Assembly (NCBI RefSeq): GCF_000621525.1
Contig: NZ_JHYC01000030.1
Coordinates: 1-35,539 of the forward strand
Direction: 5' to 3'
Source of the DNA: Legionella fairfieldensis ATCC 49588
GTDB lineage: Bacteria > Pseudomonadota > Gammaproteobacteria > Legionellales > Legionellaceae
DNA length: 35,539 nt
Of this stretch, positions 19,732 to 29,109 are shown in pieces; positions within the stretch are counted from its first letter, which is position 1, and the number at the start of each line of letters is the position of its first letter. Below the pieces are notes generated by a model. The model saw only the letters and a program-made list of their open reading frames with translations. It ran no database searches and was not told the origin of the DNA. A program made the translations under genes and the position numbers.

Positions 19732-21156
19732 CTATCTGTCGAGATTTACCTGCTTAAAATGACAATGAAGGACATAGGAAACACAAGCAGTTAATTTTTC
19801 TACCATTTTTAAATGTAAAAACTCATTCGGTCCATGTGCATTGGAATGAGGACCCAAAACACCTGTGATCATGAATTGAGCCGATGGAAATGTTTCACCC
19901 AGCATTGCCATAAATGGAATAGTACCTCCTTCTCCCATATAAGCAGCGGGTTTTTGATAGAAGGTTTGCGAGGCATTCTCTACTGCGTTTGTCAGCCATG
20001 CGGCGAGAGGAGGCGCATCCCAACCTTTCGCTTTGTCATCTACACAAAAAGTAATTTTTGCCTGATAAGGTGGATCTTCCGTTAATGCCTTCTTCATGGC
20101 ACGAGCCGCTTTTGCAGGAGAAACCAAAGGCGGCAAACGCATGGATAATTTCAAGGTAGTCAGTGGCCTAAGCACGTTTCCAGCATCAGCAATTGCAGGT
20201 AAACCAGCAGCACCTGTTACTGCCAAAGCAGGCCGCCACGTCCGATTTAAAATTAATTGTTGCTTATCTTTACAAACCGGTTCTACTCCTGGATGAAAAG
20301 GAAAACTATTATAGACTTCATTCCCCAGAATTTTCGCGCAGGCAGCGGCCTGCTCTGTTCGCTCATGGGGAATCTCACAATGCAGCTCCGCTAATTTGAT
20401 ATCCCCACTTCTCTCATCTTCAATTCGGCTGATAAGCTGCTTTGCCACACGGAAGCTATCAGCGACAATTCCGCCAGCATTTCCGGAGTGAACCCCTTCA
20501 TTAATCAATTCCACCGACAGTTGACCAATAATATTACCGCGTAATGAGGTAGTCATCCACAATTGCTCGTAATTTCCAGCGCCTGAATCCAGGCAAATAA
20601 CTAACGAAGGTTCGCCTATCCTCTCTTTTAAGGCATCGATATAATAAGGCAAATCAGCGCTTCCACTTTCTTCGCAGGCTTCAATAAGGATTACACAGCG
20701 CGCATGCTTTAATCCCTGATCTTGCAAGGCACGTATCGCTGCCACACAAGCATAGGCAGCATAACCATCGTCAGCCGCACCACGACCATATAATCGATCC
20801 TCTTTGATAACAGGCTTCCAGGGACCTAATCCTTCATGCCAACCGGTCATTTCCGGTTGTTTATCCAGATGCCCGTATAGCAGAACGGTTTGCGCAGTTT
20901 CTCCAGGAACCTCCATAAACAGCAGAGGCGTTTTACCCGATAAACGAATAATCTCCAGCGTCATGCCTGCTGGAGCATGAGCTTGACACCAGCCGGCTAC
21001 ATGAGTCACCGCTTGTTCCATATAACCATTCACTTGCCAATTTTTGTCAAAATCAGGTGATTTGTTAGGAATTCTGATGTAATCACATAAACTGGGAAGT
21101 ATGTTTTCCTGCCACTCCCTATTGATGTAATCAGATAGCCTTTGGATATTCAACAT
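19732..21156 (-). CDS. M20 family metallopeptidase (dipeptidase-like)
   Basis: A two-metal aminoacylase/carboxypeptidase-type enzyme. The motifs are VLLYGHLDKQ (metal ligand His96, catalytic Asp98), YGRGAADDGYAAYA (bridging Asp129/130), EACEESGS (catalytic Glu162 and metal ligand Glu163), LDSGAGNYEQLW, and GPHSNAHGPNEF (C-terminal His). The long form with a lid domain suits dipeptidases of the carnosinase/peptidase V group. The frame is open further upstream, but the ATG at 21156 has AGGAG seven bases before it, giving 474 residues. It overlaps the end of murG by 26 bp and is the last gene of the ppsA operon. Substrate is unknown; a role in peptidoglycan peptide recycling would fit its neighbour but is only inference. 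Confidence 0.87.
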   Translation of the reverse strand: MLNIQRLSDYINREWQENILPSLCDYIRIPNKSPDFDKNWQVNGYMEQAVTHVAGWCQAHAPAGMTLEIIRLSGKTPLLFMEVPGETAQTVLLYGHLDKQPEMTGWHEGLGPWKPVIKEDRLYGRGAADDGYAAYACVAAIRALQDQGLKHARCVILIEACEESGSADLPYYIDALKERIGEPSLVICLDSGAGNYEQLWMTTSLRGNIIGQLSVELINEGVHSGNAGGIVADSFRVAKQLISRIEDERSGDIKLAELHCEIPHERTEQAAACAKILGNEVYNSFPFHPGVEPVCKDKQQLILNRTWRPALAVTGAAGLPAIADAGNVLRPLTTLKLSMRLPPLVSPAKAARAMKKALTEDPPYQAKITFCVDDKAKGWDAPPLAAWLTNAVENASQTFYQKPAAYMGEGGTIPFMAMLGETFPSAQFMITGVLGPHSNAHGPNEFLHLKMVEKLTACVSYVLHCHFKQVNLDR

Positions 21157-22222
21157 GCATCTGCTCCTTGATGAGTTCAATAATCCTGAACGTGGCGGAT
21201 TCAATGTGTAATGCTTTAATTTTAGTAATAATGACATCCTTATGACAATTTACTTCATTCACGGCAGTTATCAGGCTATCAACCGTAAGATGATCTTCAT
21301 CAATCACATGGCTAACACCCTGTTTTTGGAAATAACGGGCATTTTGAATTTGATCACCGCGACTCGCTCTGGCAGATAAGGGTACCAAAATGTGGGGCTT
21401 CCCTAAAGCCAGAATCTCATACAACGCATTAGCCCCGGCACGTGAAATCACTATGTCACAGGCGGCTAACAAATCAGGTAACTCTTTATCCGCATATTCC
21501 AGTTGAAAATATCCAGTGTGTTCAGACAGATTATTGTCCAATTTGCCTTTGCCGCACAAATGAATGATCTGATATTGTTGACATAAAGAGGGTAACGCCT
21601 GTCTTAAACAATGATTGAGACTCATGGCGCCCTGACTCCCTCCTACAACAAGCAAACAAGGCTTCTGATCGTTAAAACCACATAGAGCCAACCCTTTTGC
21701 TTTTGAACCATTAAACAATGCCTGACGCAGGGGTGTACCTGTCACTTCCACCTTTTCCTGTTTTTTAAAACAGGCTTTCGCAGGAGCAAAAGTAACCGCT
21801 ACTTTGTCAACAAAAGGAAAACTTAAGCGGTTGGATAAGCCGGGGCTTATATCGGATTCATGGGCAATCACTGGTATGCGTTTTAACCAGGCGGCAACGA
21901 CAACAGGAAAGGCGACAAAACCACCCTTTGAAAACACAAGATCGGGTTTAAGCTTTCTTAACAGAGCATAAGTCTGGACAATGCCGAAAAAAATTTTTAA
22001 AGGATCTAAAAAATTTTGCCAACTAAAATAACGTCGTAGTTTACCACTCTTAACCGCGTAATAGGGAATATTAGCCGAGGCAACCATTTCTTTTTCCACA
22101 CCCTCCTCGGAGCCAATATAAGTAATTTGCCAATTTTCTCTCTGCAATACATCGATTACAGCTAAATTGGGAGTAACATGACCAGCAGTACCACCGCCCG
22201 TAAAAACAATATGTGGTGTCAT
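21131..22222 (-). CDS. murG: UDP-GlcNAc:lipid I GlcNAc transferase MurG
   Basis: Adds N-acetylglucosamine to lipid I to make lipid II at the inner face of the membrane, the last cytoplasmic step of peptidoglycan precursor synthesis. FTGGGTAGHVTPNLAV (Gly-rich loop, His15) and SKGGFVAFPVVVAAW mark the N-terminal acceptor lobe. LVVGGSQGAMSLN, CDIVISRAGANALYEILALG and KPHILVPL mark the donor lobe. At 363 residues it has the usual length. Its ATG overlaps the nadC stop by 4 bp. It is not embedded in a division/cell-wall (dcw) cluster here: no other mur or fts gene is in the window. Confidence 0.96.
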   Translation of the reverse strand: MTPHIVFTGGGTAGHVTPNLAVIDVLQRENWQITYIGSEEGVEKEMVASANIPYYAVKSGKLRRYFSWQNFLDPLKIFFGIVQTYALLRKLKPDLVFSKGGFVAFPVVVAAWLKRIPVIAHESDISPGLSNRLSFPFVDKVAVTFAPAKACFKKQEKVEVTGTPLRQALFNGSKAKGLALCGFNDQKPCLLVVGGSQGAMSLNHCLRQALPSLCQQYQIIHLCGKGKLDNNLSEHTGYFQLEYADKELPDLLAACDIVISRAGANALYEILALGKPHILVPLSARASRGDQIQNARYFQKQGVSHVIDEDHLTVDSLITAVNEVNCHKDVIITKIKALHIESATFRIIELIKEQMHVEYPKAI

Positions 22223-23061
22223 CTGATTTTCCTGATTAATAAACTAAGATCAATGGCTTTAATGGATTTGGTTATTGCACCGACTGAAACATAATCCACC
22301 CCGGTTTGAGCTACCTCTGCAACCGTGGTTAAATCAATCCCTCCCGATGCTTCCAGTTCACAATGATAAGATTGATTGATTAGTACTGCTTCTTTGAGCA
22401 TCGCGATAGAAAAATTATCAAGCAAAATGCGATCAGGTTTTGCCTTTAAAGCTTCTTTTAATTCATCCAAAGTTTCCACTTCAATTTCTATCAGTAAATT
22501 ATTACTGAGCGTTTTTGCTCTTTCAATGGCTTCGGTAATAGAACCACAAGCTCGAATATGATTTTCTTTAATTAAAAAGGCATCATAGAGTCCCATGCGA
22601 TGATTCACGCCCCCAGCACAAGCCACTGCATACTTCTGAGCCAGTCGCAAACCAGGAAGGGTTTTACGGGTATCTAACAAACGTGTTTTGGAACCTTCAA
22701 GTTTTAATAAGTATTCTCTTGTTTGCGTCGCTGTAGCGGATAACGTTTGTAAAAAGTTCAATGCACTACGCTCTGCCGTTAAAATAGCTCTGGCCGGGCC
22801 TTTAATAACACATAACGTTGCAGGCGCAGAAAGCCATTCGCCTTCCTGCACTAACCACTTTAATTCAATCAAAGGATCCACTGAAGTAAAAACGGCCTCC
22901 ACCCAGGGTTGGCCACAAACCAACATAGGTTCACGAGAGACAATTTCCGCCTCGACAACGGATTGCGCAGGCAATAGAGTAGCGCTTACGTCACCTTTTC
23001 CTACATCCTCATGCAAAGCCCGCTTTACATCGACTAAAATATCAGAAAGATTCAACTTCAT
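22219..23061 (-). CDS. nadC: Quinolinate phosphoribosyltransferase (nicotinate-nucleotide pyrophosphorylase)
   Basis: Converts quinolinate and PRPP to nicotinate mononucleotide, the step after NadA/NadB in de novo NAD synthesis. Signatures are RSALNFLQTLSATAT, LLDTRKTLPGLRLAQKYAV, GGVNHRMGLYDAFLIKENHI, IEIEVETLDEL and the phosphate-binding ELEASGGIDL. It is 280 residues long and complete. It overlaps the antiporter gene by 4 bp at its start and murG by 4 bp at its end. Its partner genes nadB and nadA lie about 7-10 kb away in a plus-strand operon. Confidence 0.97.
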   Translation of the reverse strand: MKLNLSDILVDVKRALHEDVGKGDVSATLLPAQSVVEAEIVSREPMLVCGQPWVEAVFTSVDPLIELKWLVQEGEWLSAPATLCVIKGPARAILTAERSALNFLQTLSATATQTREYLLKLEGSKTRLLDTRKTLPGLRLAQKYAVACAGGVNHRMGLYDAFLIKENHIRACGSITEAIERAKTLSNNLLIEIEVETLDELKEALKAKPDRILLDNFSIAMLKEAVLINQSYHCELEASGGIDLTTVAEVAQTGVDYVSVGAITKSIKAIDLSLLIRKIR

Positions 23062-24536
23062 AATCTGCTTTCCTGGACTTTCTTGGCATATCGGGCTTTT
23101 AGCAAAGGCGGTGTAGCCAACGTTGTCACCACAATCACAAGAATAACGGCTGAGAAAAGTTCATCCGACATAATACCTAATGTTCTGCCTACTGAGGCAA
23201 AAACCAATCCGACTTCGCCACGAGGTAACATGCCAATACCAATCAGGAGACGATCATCTTTTTGCGCGCCGCCAAAACCACTGAGAATTTTGCCCACAAT
23301 TGCCGCTGCAATTAATCCGCTGGCCATCAATAAAACGTGGCCGTTTAAAAAAGTTTCGATCTTTACCTGAATGCCAATAAGAATAAAAAATAAAGGAGCC
23401 AGGATAGATTCTAAAGGCATAATCAGGTTTTTAATGCTTAACCTCAGATCGTCATCACCTTTCCCTGCGCGTGACTCAAAAAAATTGTCATGGAGAATAA
23501 GACCTGCAGCAAAAGCGCCAATAATTGTTGCCAAATCAACCACTGTAGCCAACCACGCTAAGGTCATCAGGAAAAGGAAGGAAATAAATAGCTTGATTTC
23601 CCAAAGTTCCAGAAAACCAAAAAAATGGACTGCGGCTCGAAGCAGGCGAGGACCAATCATTAAAACACCGCAAAAAAATAAAATCGCAGAGATAATAATA
23701 CGCCCTACTGTCGTTATATCCACCGCACCGCTAATTACCATGGAGCTAACAACAGCAAGAATAATCAAGCCTAAAATATCGTCAATCATGGCTGCACCAA
23801 GAATGGTTCTTGCTTCCCGCGTGCGTAATTTTTTCATTTCCTTAAATACACTGGCAGTAATTCCTATGCTGGTTGCTGATAAAGTAGCTCCAACAAACAA
23901 AGCTGCCTCATAAGTGGCACCAGGTAGTAAAAAACGGGCGCCGCAGAAACCAAGTAACATGGGGGCTACCACGCCAATAATAGCGACTTTTATCGATTCT
24001 TTTCCTGTTTGTTTAAGTTCTTGAACCGAGCTTTCGAGTCCCACCATAAAGAGAAGAAAGACAACGCCATAACGGGAAAAAATATCAAGGATATAACTGA
24101 CTTTAAGCAAATTACTGCCCTGAGCGCTACTTAACGCAGCAACAACCTGATTAGCATAGAAGGGATTTGAGATATTATCCTTAACCGCTTTGGCAAGGGG
24201 TGAACCGCTTAGCATGTCCTGGGTGATATCAAAAATTGCAGCTCCTTCACGCAAAATAACAGCAAGCTGTAAATTAAAAAAATAACAAAGGTTGCCAATT
24301 AAAACACCCATTAACAATTCGCCCAATACGCCAGGCTGATTCAATTGTCTGGCTATATAGCGGCCAATAATGGCAAAAAAAATAATAAGAGTGACCCAAA
24401 GAATGACCGAAGCAACCGGATCATGATGTTCGACTTTATTCCCTGCAAATACAAGAGCAGGAAAACACCCTGCTCCTGACAATAAGCAATATTTTAATTT
24501 TTGTAATAATTTCAGATTACTCAAAAAGCCCTTCAT
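23058..24536 (-). CDS. CPA2-type cation:proton antiporter (KefB/NhaS3-like)
   Basis: A 492-residue membrane protein with about a dozen transmembrane segments, of the Na+/H+ exchanger (CPA2) family. [34 protein letters not shown], and the paired acidic residues in [12 protein letters not shown] are the core transport motifs. [19 protein letters not shown] is the conserved segment near the end. There is no C-terminal TrkA-N/RCK domain, so nucleotide gating as in KefB/KefC is not expected. The N-terminus starts with an extra hydrophobic, leader-like stretch ([16 protein letters not shown]) before the usual first helix. The start overlaps the ppsA stop by 4 bp. The transported ion cannot be told. 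Confidence 0.88.
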   Translation of the reverse strand: MKGFLSNLKLLQKLKYCLLSGAGCFPALVFAGNKVEHHDPVASVILWVTLIIFFAIIGRYIARQLNQPGVLGELLMGVLIGNLCYFFNLQLAVILREGAAIFDITQDMLSGSPLAKAVKDNISNPFYANQVVAALSSAQGSNLLKVSYILDIFSRYGVVFLLFMVGLESSVQELKQTGKESIKVAIIGVVAPMLLGFCGARFLLPGATYEAALFVGATLSATSIGITASVFKEMKKLRTREARTILGAAMIDDILGLIILAVVSSMVISGAVDITTVGRIIISAILFFCGVLMIGPRLLRAAVHFFGFLELWEIKLFISFLFLMTLAWLATVVDLATIIGAFAAGLILHDNFFESRAGKGDDDLRLSIKNLIMPLESILAPLFFILIGIQVKIETFLNGHVLLMASGLIAAAIVGKILSGFGGAQKDDRLLIGIGMLPRGEVGLVFASVGRTLGIMSDELFSAVILVIVVTTLATPPLLKARYAKKVQESRL

Positions 24537-26929
24537 TTAGTAAGAAAATCCTGTTTGGCAAGAAACAAACAGGTTTCCAGCACCGAGTCAGGATTAAGAG
24601 ATACGCTATCAATTCCTTCCTGCATTAACCATTGGGCAAAATCCTGATGATCTGAAGGACCCTGGCCGCAAATACCCACATATTTGCCTGCTTTTTTACA
24701 AGTCGATATTGCCATATGCAAGAGTGCCTTAACAGCATCATTTCGCTCATCAAATTGCGCAGCAACCAGGCCAGAGTCTCTATCCAAACCAAGAGTAAGC
24801 TGTGTCAAATCATTAGAACCTATGGAAAAACCATCAAAATAGTCTAAAAATTCACTAGCCAGCAATGCGTTTGAAGGCAGTTCGCACATCATAATAATAC
24901 GTAAATCGTCTTTACCACGCTCAAGACCCTGTTTTTTCAGCACATCAATTACTTGACTGGCTTCTGTAACAGTCCGGACGAAAGGGATCATTACCTCAAC
25001 ATTCCTAAACCCCATCTCTTCTCGTACCCGGCGAACCGCTTGACACTCAAGAGCAAAACAGTCAGAAAAATTATCAGAAACATAACGCGAAGCACCACGA
25101 AAACCCAGCATCGGATTTTCTTCGTCTGGCTCATACAACTTGCCACCCGCCAGATTGGCATATTCATTGGATTTAAAATCAGAGAGCCTGACAATGACCG
25201 GTTTGGGATAAAACGCTGCGGCAATTGTGGCAATTCCTTCTTTCAAACGCTCAATGTAATAGTCTACTGGAGAGGAATAAGCTGCTGTTTTATCTGCAAT
25301 GAATTGTTTCAGTTTTTTGTCTTCCAGCACATCGTATTCCAGCAATGCTCTGGGATGAATACCAATCGTATTCGAAATAAGAAACTCCAGACGAGCCAGA
25401 CCTACACCGGCGTTGGGAATAGCCTGAAAAGCAAAAGCTCGCTCGGGATTTCCTACATTTAACATGATTTTTAGTGGCAGCTCAGGCATTGTATTGATAT
25501 CAAGACACATTTGCTCAAAAGGTAACAAACCACGATAAACATATCCTGTATCACCCTCCGCGCAACTCACTGTTATCATCTCGCCATCACGAACCGTTTT
25601 CGTCGCATCTCCACAACCCACCACTGCGGGAATGCCTAATTCTCTGGCAATGATAGCCGCATGACATGTCCTGCCACCACGATTGGTAACAATAGCTGCT
25701 GCCCGCTTCATTATCGGTTCCCAGTCAGGATCTGTCATGTCGGAAACCAACACATCTCCTGGCTCTATCCGATGCATTTCACTGATGTCATTGATTATTT
25801 TCGCACGTCCCTGACCAATTTTTTGACCGATGCTACGCCCTTCACTTAAAATTTCTGCGTCATGTTTTTTTAGTGTATAACGCTCTAATACCTGTTTATT
25901 GGTACGGCTTTTTACCGTTTCAGGACGCGCTTGTAAAATGTATAACTGGCCATCTTTACCATCTTTTGCCCATTCAATATCCATCGGCTGACCATAATGC
26001 TGTTCAATAGTCAATGCCTGTTTAGCCAACAACTCAACTTCCTCATTCGTTAATGAAAAGAGTAAGCGCTCTTTCATTGACACTGTTTCTGTTTTAACGG
26101 TACGCTCCTGGGCCACATCATCACAATAAATCATTTTCGTGGCTTTGGAGCCTAAATTACGGCGAATTACCGCGGGTTTTCCTGCTTTTAAAGTAGGTTT
26201 ATGTACATAAAACTCATCGGGGTTTACGGCGCCTTGCACAACCATTTCACCTAAACCATAGGACGAAGTAATAAAAACAACCTGATCAAATCCAGACTCC
26301 GTATCCATCGTAAACATAACGCCACTGGCTGCCAGATCACTCCGTATCATTTGTTGAATTCCTGCGGAGAGGGCCACATCATTGTGGGCAAATCCGTGAT
26401 GAGCACGATAAGTAATGGCGCGATCATTAAATAAAGAAGCAAAGACCTTTTTAATAGCAAGAAGGACTGCTTCAATACCCCGAACATTCAAATAAGTTTC
26501 CTGCTGCCCCGCAAAGGAAGCCTCCGGTAAATCCTCAGCCGTTGCAGAAGAACGTACTGCTACACTAAAGTCAGTATGGCCGATTAGTTTGGTCAGATCA
26601 TCGTAAGATTTTCGTACAGCACTTTCAAAGTCTGCAGAAAATGGGGCATTAAACACCATGTCGCGAATTGTTTTTCCTGCGTGTGCTAATTGAGAAAGAT
26701 CGTCTACATCCAGAGTTTCTAACAGCCCATAAATTTTTTTATCAAGACCATCGCGTGCTAAAAACTCGCGAAAAGAATCAGCAGTGGTTGCAAATCCCGT
26801 AGGCACCGATACACCGGCAGCAGACAAATGGCTAATCATTTCACCTAAAGAAGCATTCTTGCCTCCCACCTGTTCCAGATCCTGCATACCCAACTGTTGC
26901 AAATCAACTGTATGTACTCTGATCCCCAT
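24533..26929 (-). CDS. ppsA: Phosphoenolpyruvate synthase
   Basis: Makes phosphoenolpyruvate from pyruvate, ATP and water for gluconeogenesis. 798 residues, matching the family. In order: the ATP-grasp part ([40 protein letters not shown]), the swivelling domain with phospho-acceptor His423 in [18 protein letters not shown], and the C-terminal TIM barrel ([34 protein letters not shown] with the active-site Cys). GGGGGAG precedes the ATG closely. It is the first gene of the operon leading into the antiporter, nadC, murG and M20 genes. The usual regulator gene ppsR is not adjacent. Confidence 0.97.
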   Translation of the reverse strand: MGIRVHTVDLQQLGMQDLEQVGGKNASLGEMISHLSAAGVSVPTGFATTADSFREFLARDGLDKKIYGLLETLDVDDLSQLAHAGKTIRDMVFNAPFSADFESAVRKSYDDLTKLIGHTDFSVAVRSSATAEDLPEASFAGQQETYLNVRGIEAVLLAIKKVFASLFNDRAITYRAHHGFAHNDVALSAGIQQMIRSDLAASGVMFTMDTESGFDQVVFITSSYGLGEMVVQGAVNPDEFYVHKPTLKAGKPAVIRRNLGSKATKMIYCDDVAQERTVKTETVSMKERLLFSLTNEEVELLAKQALTIEQHYGQPMDIEWAKDGKDGQLYILQARPETVKSRTNKQVLERYTLKKHDAEILSEGRSIGQKIGQGRAKIINDISEMHRIEPGDVLVSDMTDPDWEPIMKRAAAIVTNRGGRTCHAAIIARELGIPAVVGCGDATKTVRDGEMITVSCAEGDTGYVYRGLLPFEQMCLDINTMPELPLKIMLNVGNPERAFAFQAIPNAGVGLARLEFLISNTIGIHPRALLEYDVLEDKKLKQFIADKTAAYSSPVDYYIERLKEGIATIAAAFYPKPVIVRLSDFKSNEYANLAGGKLYEPDEENPMLGFRGASRYVSDNFSDCFALECQAVRRVREEMGFRNVEVMIPFVRTVTEASQVIDVLKKQGLERGKDDLRIIMMCELPSNALLASEFLDYFDGFSIGSNDLTQLTLGLDRDSGLVAAQFDERNDAVKALLHMAISTCKKAGKYVGICGQGPSDHQDFAQWLMQEGIDSVSLNPDSVLETCLFLAKQDFLTK

Positions 26930-27056
26930 TACTCCCCCTAATCCTTAAAAATGCTCCTCATTCTACTGAAATTACAGGAAGATGTGAATTACAGCTGAGA
27001 ATATACTTTTATGGGAAACAAGATCCAGTGAGGCTATTTAAGAAATTTTGTAATAT

Positions 27057-28100
27057 CTATTGTTTTTGTGCAACCAAATGATAACTCATTGTTACCAATC
27101 CTGACCTGTCTGCTTCACATAAAGCCTCGGTATTTTTTCCAAGTCTTTCAAATAATAAAATAAAATGTTTTGGAAGTAATTTTATGGTGACGAGAAACTT
27201 AATAAAAGGTAATAATTTATCGAAATTATTACCTGCTTTATCAATAAGTGGCTCTTGTGATTTATTAATGCTCGGATCTTCACTTATTAACACCTTAAAA
27301 CCGGCTTTATTTAATGCCAACTCATATTCTTCGGGAGAAGGAGTACCTATTGCGCCAATTAATGGTTTGATCTCTTTCATCAATTTTACATGCTGAGGAT
27401 TTTGATCGTCATATTTTGCTAAACGTACCCATTCGAGCAGAGATAATTTTCCACCGGGTTTAAGCATTCGATATAATTCCTGAAATAACGCGTCTAAATC
27501 CCTGGATAGAGAAAGAGCCTGGATTTCGTAAATACAATCAAACGAATTATCAACAAATGGAAAAGGTAAATCATTAAAGTCCATATTTAAAAACTGACAC
27601 TTTTGAGCCAAACCATTTTTTGTGGCAAAATCAACAGCATTATCCAGTTGACCCTGATCAATATTGATGCCTGTAATATGAGCATCAGTCACCGATGTAA
27701 GGTGGGCGGCCACTCGTCCTTTTCCACATCCCAATTCAAAAACTTTATCGCCTGCTTTCATCCCTAAATCCTGGCTGAATTTCTTCTCAAATAAAGTTTG
27801 ATTATTAATAACGCTTTCTTTTAAATTGAGGGTTGGAGGAATGTACATTTTTTCCACCTCTCCAATCGCACAAAGATGATTGATGACCCCATACCAAGCC
27901 AAAAGGTTTTTTTTAACTTGTGAATAATCCATAGGACTGGAACCTTTCATTGCTGTGCCATGAACCCAGTCGCAGTCATAGATACCGTATGCATCCATAA
28001 ACGCATCAACCTGTTGCGGCGATAACTGATAAATCGCTTTAAATGAGCGTAGTATAGTTGCTAATCGATATAATCTGGAGTTCGGATTTAATGTCATCAT
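27057..28100 (-). CDS. Sterol 24-C-methyltransferase-like SAM methyltransferase
   Basis: A class I methyltransferase of 347 residues. The SAM-binding loop is FELGCGKGRVAAHLTS near residue 121. It is followed by NIDQGQLDNAVDFATKNGLA, MDFNDLPFPFVDNSFDCIYE, MLKPGGKLSLLEWVRLAKYD and TPSPEEYELALNKAGFKVLI. This order, the EW after the strand-5 LKPGG motif, and a C-terminal ALCEADRSGLVTMSYHLVAQ region resembling the Sterol_MT_C domain make it most like ERG6/SMT enzymes of eukaryotes. Cyclopropane-forming or other small-molecule methyltransferases are alternatives. I chose the ATG at 28100, which has AAGG five bases upstream, over the ATG at 28139, which lacks a binding site. It is monocistronic, 127 bp from ppsA. 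Confidence 0.75.
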   Translation of the reverse strand: MMTLNPNSRLYRLATILRSFKAIYQLSPQQVDAFMDAYGIYDCDWVHGTAMKGSSPMDYSQVKKNLLAWYGVINHLCAIGEVEKMYIPPTLNLKESVINNQTLFEKKFSQDLGMKAGDKVFELGCGKGRVAAHLTSVTDAHITGINIDQGQLDNAVDFATKNGLAQKCQFLNMDFNDLPFPFVDNSFDCIYEIQALSLSRDLDALFQELYRMLKPGGKLSLLEWVRLAKYDDQNPQHVKLMKEIKPLIGAIGTPSPEEYELALNKAGFKVLISEDPSINKSQEPLIDKAGNNFDKLLPFIKFLVTIKLLPKHFILLFERLGKNTEALCEADRSGLVTMSYHLVAQKQ

Positions 28101-28212
28101 GACTACCTTCTTATTCCCTATCTGGTAATAGTCTAGCATAAAAATTAATTAGACAATTTGAAAAAAAACATATCAATAAAATCATTTTCCCTTACTTTTA
28201 GCCTATCATTAG

Positions 28213-28644
28213 ATTTATGGACGATGTTCTCTTTTTAGCGGAAAACCTCATGAAAATGTTCATTTCTTGGGACAAGTCGCGGAAAAAGACAAAATAGTCT
28301 TATTGGAATTATGTCTTGCCGTCCTGTTTCCATCCCATCTACGTGCAGAAGCCTTTGGCATTTCGCTCCTTGAAGGGGCTATGGCAGGTAAACCCCTTAT
28401 TTCATCCGAAATCGGCACTGGAACAAGTTATATTAACATCCATGGTGAAACAGGATTAGTTGTTCCGCCTGGTGATCCTCTCGCATTACGGAATGCCATG
28501 CAATTTATTTGGGAACATCCACAAGAAGCCGCCGTCATGGGAAAAAACGCTGCTCTACGCTATCAGGAACTATTTACAGGAGAAAAAATGGTCACTGAGT
28601 ATGAAAAAATATATCAAAAATCCAGAGAAGACTCCACATCATAA
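28213..28644 (+). pseudogene. Truncated family 4 (group 1) glycosyltransferase
   Basis: Only the C-terminal nucleotide-sugar-binding part is present. From about 28237 the frame reads SGKPHENVHFLGQVAEKDKI, then LFPSHLRAEAFGISLLEGAM with the donor-binding Glu residues, and GETGLVVPPGDPLAL. A stop at 28210 closes the frame upstream, and the N-terminal acceptor domain plus the usual first half of the donor domain (about 200 residues) is missing. A TTG at 28267 could start a 125-residue product, but it would lack a complete active site. I call it a 5'-truncated pseudogene. Confidence 0.75.
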
Positions 28645-28776
28645 CAAGCTGCAACACTCTGAATGGATTAAATAGAAATCATAAGCTATGTTTATTATAT
28701 AAGATAAAACAAGCAGTAAGCGGTTGATAAATTGCTTATCGTCAGTGTTGTTAAACAGCAATGTGAGGGACCGAAA

Positions 28777-28929
28777 ATGACAACGATACTTTTAATTCTC
28801 TTGATATTATTGCTAATAGGCGGCTTACCTCGATGGGGCTACAGCAAGAATTGGGGATATGGGCCAAGTGGATTAATCGGCACAATTTTAATTGTATTAA
28901 TTATTTTAATGTTACTTGGTAGAGTGTAA
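28777..28929 (+). CDS. Small DUF3309-like membrane protein
   Basis: A 50-residue protein, nearly all membrane: a Leu/Ile run (TTILLILLILLLIGGLP), then a short polar loop RWGYSKNWGYGPSGLIG, then a second run (TILIVLIILMLLGRV). The loop WGYGPSG and two-helix layout are the DUF3309 pattern. GAGGGA lies six bases before the ATG at 28777; an upstream in-frame start at 28732 lacks a binding site and adds non-hydrophobic residues. Function is unknown. It stands alone before purB. Confidence 0.8.
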   Translation: MTTILLILLILLLIGGLPRWGYSKNWGYGPSGLIGTILIVLIILMLLGRV

Positions 28930-29109
28930 GACGGATAATTGATGGCGATTGTTTTGGCTGCATTTTAATTCAGGTTACAACTTTATTTTCATTCGATACA
29001 AGAAAGTTTATCGGTGATTATCCTCCAGATAACAATTTCAGCAGACTTTAATTCACATCTGTCGCCGCATCTAATATTATATGTGCTTTATGATTGTGGC
29101 GATTTATCT

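Noticed and set aside
23371-23913. 180-residue plus-strand frame inside the antiporter gene
   Set aside because: It is an antisense shadow of a clear membrane-transporter gene, with basic low-quality composition.
24953-25462. 169-residue plus-strand frame inside ppsA
   Set aside because: Antisense shadow of the conserved PpsA coding region; no family features.
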